The position numbers were made by a program, and so were the translations under genes. Below, piece after piece: positions 1 through 5,104 of a stretch of DNA of 5,104 nt. The number at the start of each line of letters is the position of its first letter. Position 1 is the first letter of the stretch. This DNA is from an uncultured Bacteroidota bacterium (lineage in GTDB: Bacteria > Bacteroidota > Bacteroidia > Chitinophagales > Chitinophagaceae): the NCBI GenBank assembly GCA_946479535.1, contig CAMLGP010000282.1, positions 1 to 5,104 of the forward strand. Reading direction: 5' to 3'. Under the pieces are notes generated by a model, which was not told the origin of the DNA, did no database searches, and was given only the letters and a program-made list of their open reading frames with translations.

Positions 1-896
1 CCGGTATGATAACTTCTGCAGTTTGGGCAGATTTTGATAATGATAAGCAATTGGACCTGATCATAGCAGGAGAGTGGATGCCCATACGGTTTTTTAAAAA
101 CAATAAGGCCGGCTTTATAGAAGTTACCAATTCAACTGGTTTAACGAATATGAATGGTATGTGGAGAAGTATGGTTGCCAGTGATATTGACAAAGATGGT
201 GATTTGGATCTTGTTGCAGGTAATCTTGGGTTAAATTGTGATTATCATGTTAATTCAGAAGAACCAATGAAGGTCTTTTTTAAAGACCTTGACGGAAACG
301 GAAGTATCGATCCTGTATTTTTCTATTATATAAAAGATGAAAAAGGGATCAAAGAATCCTTCCCCGGTATAAACAGGAACCAGTTTTCAGACCAGGTTCC
401 AGCTGTCAAAAAGCAATTTATCCGCCATAAGGATTATGCGAAGGCAGGATTCGAAGATATTTTCAAGGACAAAAAAGATAATTTATCAGAACTCTATTGC
501 GATGAAACACGAACCTGTTATTTCGAAAATATGGGGAATGGTAAATTTGTCAAGCATCCATTGCCTGAGGAAGTTCAATTTGCTCCTGTTAATGCAATCA
601 TCTGCGATGATATCGATAATGATGGATTCATGGATTTGATACTGGCGGGAAATGAATATCAAACCAATGTGATCAGTGGGAGATATGACGCTTCCTATGG
701 CTGTTTTCTTAAAGGCAGCAGTCAAAAAACATTTAGTGTTGTATTACCTGTGCAAAGCGGCTTTATTTTAAAGGGTGATGTAAAAGATATGGCCCTGGTG
801 CAGGTTAATCATGAAAAAATATTACTGGCCGCTCTCAATAATGATTCATTACGTGTATTCAGGATCAACAGTAAATCTGGTATGTCCCAACCATGA
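1..896 (+). CDS. VCBS/FG-GAP repeat protein, C-terminal part (5' end outside window)
   Basis: This is the last 297 or so codons of a larger gene. The reading frame is already open at base 3 (a Gly codon before the Met at base 6), and the protein starts in mid-domain, so the Met at 6 is almost certainly internal. Four acidic calcium-binding-type loops of FG-GAP/VCBS beta-propeller blades are visible (numbering from that Met): DFDNDKQLD at 9-17, DIDKDGDLD at 60-68, DLDGNGSID at 94-102 and DIDNDGFMD at 202-210. The first, second and fourth are followed by the usual hydrophobic strand (LIIAGEW, LVAGNLG, LILAGNE). The last 90 residues, with a GRYDASYG motif and an NNDSLRVFRI ending, match the C-terminus of the roughly 1,100-residue Bacteroidota VCBS proteins that also carry an ASPIC/UnbV domain. 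Here that domain would lie upstream. Such proteins are exported or surface-exposed and often encoded near SusC/SusD pairs; their exact function is unknown. Family assignment is firm, the role is not. Confidence 0.88.
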   Translation, partial: GMITSAVWADFDNDKQLDLIIAGEWMPIRFFKNNKAGFIEVTNSTGLTNMNGMWRSMVASDIDKDGDLDLVAGNLGLNCDYHVNSEEPMKVFFKDLDGNGSIDPVFFYYIKDEKGIKESFPGINRNQFSDQVPAVKKQFIRHKDYAKAGFEDIFKDKKDNLSELYCDETRTCYFENMGNGKFVKHPLPEEVQFAPVNAIICDDIDNDGFMDLILAGNEYQTNVISGRYDASYGCFLKGSSQKTFSVVLPVQSGFILKGDVKDMALVQVNHEKILLAALNNDSLRVFRINSKSGMSQP

Positions 897-916
897 TCCG
901 CGCGTCACTCAATTCT

Positions 917-943
917 AATCCCCTGTAAGCCAGTCAGGGGATT
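917..943 (+). terminator. Probable intrinsic terminator of the VCBS-repeat gene
   Basis: A perfect 9-base inverted repeat, AATCCCCTG at 917-925 and CAGGGGATT at 935-943, encloses a 9-base loop. A U-G wobble (916/944) could extend it by one pair. It begins 20 bases after the stop codon at 894-896 and is followed by a short T-rich stretch (GTTTCCT). Position and shape fit a Rho-independent terminator. The T tract is weak, so efficiency is uncertain. It supports the next gene being transcribed from its own promoter. Confidence 0.6.
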
Positions 944-1160
944 GTTTCCTCGTTCATATCCTTCCTGAACATAAGAAAGTTTCAAACCAGGCATTACAAA
1001 ATTCAGCTACCGGGTACTTATCAGAAGAAAACGGCAGATACCCACTGCCCTTTACAGCTACTAACCTATTAAGATCGCTACGAAGGCCTCGAGCTAAAGG
1101 AATGAAGTTGCCGGTTTCAGAGAGGTTCATCCGGGTGGTCATACCGGCCAAGTTTAAAGT

Positions 1161-1188
1161 GCCGCTGAGGCGGGGAGGTTTAAGCGGC
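1161..1188. repeat. Short inverted repeat GCCGCT/AGCGGC
   Basis: GCCGCT at 1161-1166 and AGCGGC at 1183-1188 form a 6-base stem with a 16-base loop, in the G+C-rich part of the gap. A competing smaller hairpin, CCGC/GCGG around a TGAG loop (1162-1173), overlaps it. A run of five T lies 8 bases downstream (1196-1200), so a weak plus-strand terminator is conceivable, but no transcript needing one is evident. It may simply belong to the possible element relic ending at 1258. Confidence 0.3.
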
Positions 1189-1221
1189 CTGAAAGTTTTT
1201 ACAATCAGCTTTTTACCAAAT

Positions 1222-1258
1222 AAGTGTAAAACAGACACAAAGAAGTGTAAAGTAGACA
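1222..1258. repeat. Two 16-base direct repeats, possible mobile-element end
   Basis: AAGTGTAAAACAGACA at 1222-1237 recurs as AAGTGTAAAGTAGACA at 1243-1258, identical at 14 of 16 positions and offset by 21 bases, about two helical turns. Read on the minus strand, the outer copy begins TGTCTACTTTACAC. TG...CA tips with repeated transposase-binding sites near the end are known for IS21-family and Tn7-like elements. The base composition also drops sharply just right of 1258, as expected at an element boundary. No transposase frame, second end or target duplication is visible, so this could be a solitary relic. The alternative is a tandem operator for a DNA-binding regulator. Confidence 0.4.
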
Positions 1259-1466
1259 ATTAATATTTTTACAGCCGGACAATAATACAATTTTGCCCGA
1301 AATATCAACTTTTAGCCATTTTTTAAGGCTTTTCACATACTGATTATAAGTTAATACACCGTATGGCTAATGTTTGTTTGTAGAAATAATCTGTTCCATG
1401 CAGCACTTTATAAAACCGCTGAACATCAGGCTGGATAAGGGTTTCAGAAGCCAATATTCCTGCCTC

Positions 1467-1550
1467 AGGATAAAAAAGTCCCCTTTTTGCAATTTCTGCG
1501 TGAAATATTCGCCTATTGCTATTTAGCAAGAAGTGATACTTTTTTATCCT
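1467..1550. repeat. 13-base perfect inverted repeat with nested palindrome
   Basis: AGGATAAAAAAGT at 1467-1479 is matched exactly by its reverse complement ACTTTTTTATCCT at 1538-1550, leaving 58 bases between the arms. Inside lies a second dyad, TTGCTA at 1516-1521 and TAGCAA at 1524-1529, which can form a 5-pair hairpin with an ATTT loop. If transcribed, the two would fold as a long-range stem with an internal hairpin, ending 67 bases before the start at 1618. It could be a structured leader of the susC-like transcript or a small miniature-element relic. No matching direct repeats flank the arms, which weakens the element reading. Confidence 0.5.
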
Positions 1551-1556
1551 AATTGT

Positions 1557-1596
1557 AAAAAATATTTTTTCGGTAACAAAATGTTAAATAAATTTT
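1557..1596 (+). promoter_or_regulatory. Candidate promoter/operator region of the susCD-like operon
   Basis: The 60 bases before the start at 1618 are extremely A+T-rich. They hold a perfect 14-base palindrome of six A, TA and six T (1557-1570), probably bent DNA or an upstream activating tract. A 13-base dyad TAACA-AAA-TGTTA follows at 1574-1586, and TAAATTTT at 1589-1596 matches the Bacteroidota -7 consensus TAnnTTTG at seven of eight positions. No good TTTG-type -33 element sits at the expected distance, so the promoter call is weak. The dyad is of a size that a small dimeric regulator could bind, but this is inference from shape alone. Confidence 0.3.
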
Positions 1597-1617
1597 CATA
1601 ATATTTCACACCTCTAA

Positions 1618-4600
1618 ATGCTTTGCTATATGAGAAATCTCTCACCACGTTTTGTTGGGGTAACAAAACATTTCTTTCTATTATCCCTCATTTTCTTCAC
1701 ATCATTTAGTGTATTTGGTCAAAAAACAGTTACCGGGACCGTCAAGGACAATACCCGTGGAACAGGCCTTTCAGGGGCTACTGTAGCGGTTAAAGGCACT
1801 AATGTGGCTACCTCTACAGATGTAAATGGAGCTTTCTCCATTGCTGTGCCATCTGGAAGTTCTGTTTTAACTGTTTCATATGTTGATTACGAAAGTCAGG
1901 ATATTGACATTTCCGGTAAGTCGCAGGTAGATGTCTCCCTGGTGACAGCTACATCCACCCTGAATGTAGTAGTGGTAACTGGTTATTCCAGCCAGCGTAA
2001 AAAGGATATTACTGGTGCGGTTGCCGTAGTAAATGTTGGGGAAATGAAATCCCAGCCCGCAATTGACCCGGCTTCTCAGTTACAGGGCCGGGCATCCGGT
2101 GTTAACATTACTCAAAACGGCGTTCCTGGTGCTCCATCAACTGTAAGGATCAGGGGTCTGGGGTCTTTCAACAATAATAACCCGCTCTTTGTGGTGGATG
2201 GTGTTCAAACCGGAACCATCAGCAATATCAATCCTAATGATATTGAAAGTATGCAGGTATTGAAAGATGCTGCATCTTCCTCTATCTACGGTGTTCGCGC
2301 CTCTAATGGTGTGATAGTGGTGACAACCAAGAAAGGAAAGAAAAGAGGAGTCAGTATTAATTATGATATGTATTATGGCGTGCAGTCTCCCGGCAAAGGC
2401 CTGGATATGTTGAATGCGCAGGAAGAAGCGGAGTTGTATTTTTTGGCACGTAAGAATAGCGGTCTTCCTACCACTGGATCAGTTTTCGGGAATGGAAGTT
2501 CTCCGGTACTGCCTGACTATATATATTATACAGGTGCCATAAATAATGGTACGCCAATTATGGCAGGAAATCCAGGAGTAGATCCGGGCAAATATGAATT
2601 GAACTACTCAAAACTGGGAGATCCTGCAGGATATACTCCCTATATAATAGTTCCAACCAGTAAAAACGGAACCAACTGGTATGATGTGACAACACGCACG
2701 GCTCCCATGCAAAATCACAGCCTTTCTTTAAGCGGTACCAATGATAATAGCAAGTATTTCCTGAGCCTTAATTATTTTAACCAGGATGCCATCACCTACT
2801 ACCAGTTTTATAAGAGATACACTGCGAGAATGAATAGTGAGTTTAATTTATGGAAGACTGTAAGGGTAGGTGAGAATCTTCAGATCACTTCTTCTGAAAG
2901 CAATGTACCTCCTGGTGGTTCTGATCCAACAAGAGGTGGTGACCCCAACAGTACCAATAATACCAACAATTTTAACCCGAATAATACAGAGGCCAGCGTA
3001 ATAGCACAGACCTATCGCCCAATGGCTATTGTTCCAGTCTACACAATTAAATATGGTGATTTTGCTGGTAATGCAGGTGGTCCCGGAGCCGGTACATGGG
3101 GTAATGCAAAGAACCCTTTAGCTGGTTTATATCGCAACCGTGAAAACCGCGACAATTTTATTACGCTGTTTGGTAACGTATACACTGAAATTGATTTCCT
3201 TAAGCATTTCACGGCAAGAAGCAGTTTTGGTGGTAATATCAGCAATGAATCTGCATGGCGTTTTCCTTTTATCGAATATGAATATGTAGAAAATCAGGGC
3301 AATACAACCTATAATGAAGGAACAAAACGCTTACAGAACTGGATCTGGACAAACCAGATAAACTACAGGAACAGCTTTGGAAAGCATGATATAGCTGCAC
3401 TTATTGGAACAGAAGCACAGAAGTTAAAAGGCCTTGCAATCATTGTCTATGAAAAAGGAATTGTCAAAAATAGCAATATTGATATAATCAACCTGGGTAA
3501 TGGTACTGTTCAGAATTTGGGTGGCAGTAACCCATTCACTCCGGTAAGCACTGTTTCGTACTTCGCAAAGGCTGATTATTCATTTGAAGGAAGGTATCTT
3601 CTTTCAGCTACCATCAGAAGAGATGGATCTTCCAAATTCCTCGACCCTAATAAATACGGTAATTTTCCTGCATTTTCATTGGGTTGGAGAATCTCTGATG
3701 AATCCTTCATGAAAAATATATCCTGGATCAATGATCTTAAGATCAGAGGAAGCTGGGGTAAGATGGGAAATGAATTACCAGTATTGCCAGGTAATGGTTA
3801 TACCTCGTTCTCAAGTAATCGCCAGAGTTCCTGGTATGATATATTCGGAACGCAAAATGCTCCTGCAGAAGGATTCTTCCTTTCTTTCCTGGGCAATAAC
3901 CTTGGCCAGTGGGAAAAAAGCGTATCCACCAACATCGGTTTTGATGCCACTCTTTTTAATAGCAGTACAGAGATCGTATTTGACTGGTACAAGAAAAAAA
4001 CAGAAGACCTGCTTTTCAATCCTGAATTCCAGGGAATTGGTGGAGGAGCAGCATCTCTCGCCTTCCGTAACGTAGGCAGTATGCAGAATAAAGGAATAGA
4101 CCTGCAAATCACACATCGCAGGAATATCACGAAGGACATCCGTTTAAATGGTACCGTAACATTCACCAGCTATAAAAACGAAATAACCAGTATTGCCCCT
4201 GGTCTGAAATTCTTTGATTTCAATAGTCCGGCAAATGAAGCAAACCGAATTGGAGCAAATGCTACCCGCAACCTGTTGGGAAATCCCCTGAACACTTTCT
4301 TCGGATACAAGGTTATTGGAATTTTCCAGAATGCAGCTGAAGTTGCTGCTGCGCCCACTCAGGACCAGGCAGCTCCCGGCCGTTTCAAATATGCCGATAT
4401 AAACGGGGATAAGATAATTGATGCTGATGACAGAACAATTATAGGCGATGCAAATCCTGACTTCACTTATGGAATTAATCTGGCACCTGAATATAAGTCG
4501 TGGGACCTGCAACTTTTCTTCTATGGAGTGGCGGGGAAGGATATATTCAACTTCACAAGATGGTGGACTGATTTTACACCTGGTGACTTCCCCGGTGGTC

Positions 4601-4974
4601 GTAGCAAAAGAGCATTATATGACAGCTGGTTACCAGATGGCAGCCGCCCGAATGCAAAAACTCCTATCCAGGATGTATCAAGTGGTAATGGTTTCAGCAC
4701 GCACAAACAGGTCAACTCTTATTATGTAGAGAATGGTTCTTATTTCAGATTGCGGAACCTGCAACTGGGATATACCCTTCCAGCCAACATCATAAATAAA
4801 GTAAAACTTTCAAGGGTACGGATCTATTTGCAGGCAACCAATCTTTTTACCATTACAAAGTATACAGGTTTGAATCCTGATATAGTCAGCAGTGATGACC
4901 GTGCAGCCGGAGTTGATGCAGGTGCCTACCCAACAGTAAGACAATACCTAATCGGCGCCAATGTTAACTTTTAA
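1618..4974 (+). CDS. SusC/RagA-family TonB-dependent outer-membrane transporter
   Basis: A complete 1,118-residue protein, usual size for the family. It forms a 22-strand outer-membrane barrel that imports an oligosaccharide, peptide or similar ligand using TonB energy, capped by its SusD partner. Domains: signal peptide to about residue 34 (hydrophobic core FFLLSLIFFTSF, cleavage likely at FG|QK); a carboxypeptidase-D-like regulatory domain about 36-110 (VTGTVKD, DVNGAFSI); a TonB-box-like segment with VVVVTGYSSQRKKDITGAV at 117-135; and a plug with VRIRGLGS (176-183), FVVDGV (191-196), IESMQVLKDA (209-218) and SIYGVRASNGVIVVTTKKG (222-240). The barrel shows RRDGSSKF (667-674), an acidic DxNGDxxID loop (927-935), VENGSYFRLRNLQLGY (1037-1052) and a C-terminal Phe as expected for barrel assembly. 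An Asn-rich stretch (444-456) is probably an external loop. No Shine-Dalgarno separates the ATG at 1618 from that at 1630; either leaves a good signal peptide, and I keep the longer form. No FecA-like signalling domain is evident ahead of the plug. Substrate is unknown. Confidence 0.97.
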   Translation: MLCYMRNLSPRFVGVTKHFFLLSLIFFTSFSVFGQKTVTGTVKDNTRGTGLSGATVAVKGTNVATSTDVNGAFSIAVPSGSSVLTVSYVDYESQDIDISGKSQVDVSLVTATSTLNVVVVTGYSSQRKKDITGAVAVVNVGEMKSQPAIDPASQLQGRASGVNITQNGVPGAPSTVRIRGLGSFNNNNPLFVVDGVQTGTISNINPNDIESMQVLKDAASSSIYGVRASNGVIVVTTKKGKKRGVSINYDMYYGVQSPGKGLDMLNAQEEAELYFLARKNSGLPTTGSVFGNGSSPVLPDYIYYTGAINNGTPIMAGNPGVDPGKYELNYSKLGDPAGYTPYIIVPTSKNGTNWYDVTTRTAPMQNHSLSLSGTNDNSKYFLSLNYFNQDAITYYQFYKRYTARMNSEFNLWKTVRVGENLQITSSESNVPPGGSDPTRGGDPNSTNNTNNFNPNNTEASVIAQTYRPMAIVPVYTIKYGDFAGNAGGPGAGTWGNAKNPLAGLYRNRENRDNFITLFGNVYTEIDFLKHFTARSSFGGNISNESAWRFPFIEYEYVENQGNTTYNEGTKRLQNWIWTNQINYRNSFGKHDIAALIGTEAQKLKGLAIIVYEKGIVKNSNIDIINLGNGTVQNLGGSNPFTPVSTVSYFAKADYSFEGRYLLSATIRRDGSSKFLDPNKYGNFPAFSLGWRISDESFMKNISWINDLKIRGSWGKMGNELPVLPGNGYTSFSSNRQSSWYDIFGTQNAPAEGFFLSFLGNNLGQWEKSVSTNIGFDATLFNSSTEIVFDWYKKKTEDLLFNPEFQGIGGGAASLAFRNVGSMQNKGIDLQITHRRNITKDIRLNGTVTFTSYKNEITSIAPGLKFFDFNSPANEANRIGANATRNLLGNPLNTFFGYKVIGIFQNAAEVAAAPTQDQAAPGRFKYADINGDKIIDADDRTIIGDANPDFTYGINLAPEYKSWDLQLFFYGVAGKDIFNFTRWWTDFTPGDFPGGRSKRALYDSWLPDGSRPNAKTPIQDVSSGNGFSTHKQVNSYYVENGSYFRLRNLQLGYTLPANIINKVKLSRVRIYLQATNLFTITKYTGLNPDIVSSDDRAAGVDAGAYPTVRQYLIGANVNF
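1649..1669 (+). repeat. 8-base hairpin in the early susC-like coding sequence
   Basis: GTTTTGTT at 1649-1656 and AACAAAAC at 1662-1669 are exact reverse complements around a GGGGT loop, inside codons 11-18 of the transporter gene. The 10-mer GGTAACAAAA at 1659-1668 also occurs at 1572-1581 in the presumed promoter region. The stem could modestly affect early translation or be part of a repeated protein-binding site. Signal-peptide coding constraints and A+T-rich composition could equally give this by chance. Confidence 0.35.
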
Positions 4975-5010
4975 GTTGTACCACACTATTAAAACGATAA
5001 ATAAAAGATT

Positions 5011-5104
5011 ATGAAAAATATATCATCAAAAATTTTACTGGTTATAATGGTTGTGGCCGTAACCTTTTATGCCTGTAAAAAAAGTTTCCTGGAGCAAAAG
5101 CCTC
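5011..5104 (+). CDS. SusD/RagB-family surface lipoprotein, N-terminus (3' end outside window)
   Basis: Only the first 31 codons are present; the frame is open at the window edge. The start region shows a short basic n-region (MKNISSK), a hydrophobic core (ILLVIMVVAVTF) and a lipobox FYAC with the lipidated Cys at residue 22. The sequence after it, CKKSFLEQKP, is the typical opening of a mature SusD/RagB protein. The ATG lies 36 bases after the stop of the SusC-like gene with no hairpin between them, so the two are almost certainly one operon. The upstream sequence is A-rich (AATAAAAGATT) rather than a classical Shine-Dalgarno, as is common in this phylum. Members bind the ligand at the cell surface and form the lid over the SusC barrel. 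Gene order and the N-terminal motif make the call strong although about 95% of the protein is unseen. Confidence 0.88.
   Translation, partial: MKNISSKILLVIMVVAVTFYACKKSFLEQKP

Larger units (their letters stand above)
944..1617. other. Long intergenic region without a supportable gene
   Basis: No open frame here has a convincing start, codon pattern or recognisable product. The two minus-strand frames (about 1259-954 and 1529-1344) both begin at TTG codons and resemble no family I know. Composition splits the region. Bases 1081-1200 are about 53% G+C by hand count (64 of 120), while 1261-1320 and 1501-1620 are roughly 20-30%. The left part may be the relic of an inserted element ending near 1258. 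The right part, about 360 bases before the susC-like start, is the likely place for its promoter and untranslated leader. The repeats are listed separately. I see no tRNA, rRNA, CRISPR array or recognisable riboswitch. Confidence 0.6.

Noticed and set aside
6..896. Taking the Met at base 6 as the true start of the VCBS-repeat gene
   Set aside because: The frame is open to the window edge, the protein would begin in the middle of a repeat blade, and it would lack a signal peptide and the rest of the usual family length.
954..1259. Minus-strand 101-codon open frame in the intergenic gap
   Set aside because: It starts at a TTG inside the direct-repeat region, matches no family I recognise and has no visible ribosome-binding context. 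More likely an incidental frame in a possible element relic.
1314..1330. AGCC/GGCT hairpin followed by a T run, considered as a terminator
   Set aside because: The stem is only four pairs with a nine-base A/T loop, and no gene ends nearby.
1344..1529. Minus-strand 61-codon open frame
   Set aside because: TTG start within the inner dyad, no recognisable domain, and it overlaps the inverted repeat. A degraded gene fragment cannot be excluded, but nothing supports it.
3731..4516. Overlapping open frames on both strands inside the transporter gene
   Set aside because: All lie within the coding sequence of the clearly identified SusC-family gene and have no family resemblance of their own.

Overview
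This window is a stretch of a Bacteroidota chromosome. It carries an outer-membrane nutrient-uptake locus of the SusC/SusD type, with the tail of another surface or periplasmic protein gene upstream. The SusC/SusD pair, the A-rich translation start regions without strong Shine-Dalgarno sequences, and the style of the VCBS-repeat protein all fit this phylum. The protein wording resembles Chitinophagaceae-like soil or freshwater bacteria, but that family-level placement is inference.

Layout, left to right. Bases 1-896 are the 3' end of a plus-strand gene for a VCBS/FG-GAP repeat protein whose start lies before the window. A hairpin 20 bases after its stop (917-943) looks like its terminator. 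Bases 944-1617 hold no gene I can support. This gap has two parts. The left part (to about 1258) is comparatively G+C-rich and ends in two near-identical 16-base direct repeats 21 bases apart, a pattern like the end of a DDE-type mobile element. The right part is very A+T-rich and holds a 13-base inverted repeat spanning 84 bases, an A/T palindrome and a small dyad just before the next gene. Bases 1618-4974 encode a complete SusC/RagA TonB-dependent outer-membrane transporter. After a 36-base gap, bases 5011-5104 are the first 31 codons of its SusD/RagB lipoprotein partner, which runs off the window.

How they work together. SusD-type lipoproteins sit on the cell surface as a lid over the SusC barrel, capture an oligosaccharide or peptide, and pass it to SusC for TonB-driven import. 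The close spacing says the two are co-transcribed. VCBS-repeat proteins of the type at the left edge are often found downstream of SusC/SusD pairs, so the window may lie at the junction of two similar loci in tandem. No degradative enzyme, sigma/anti-sigma pair or other regulator is visible, so the substrate cannot be named. The genes are ordinary members of well-known families; the less ordinary material is in the 897-1617 gap.
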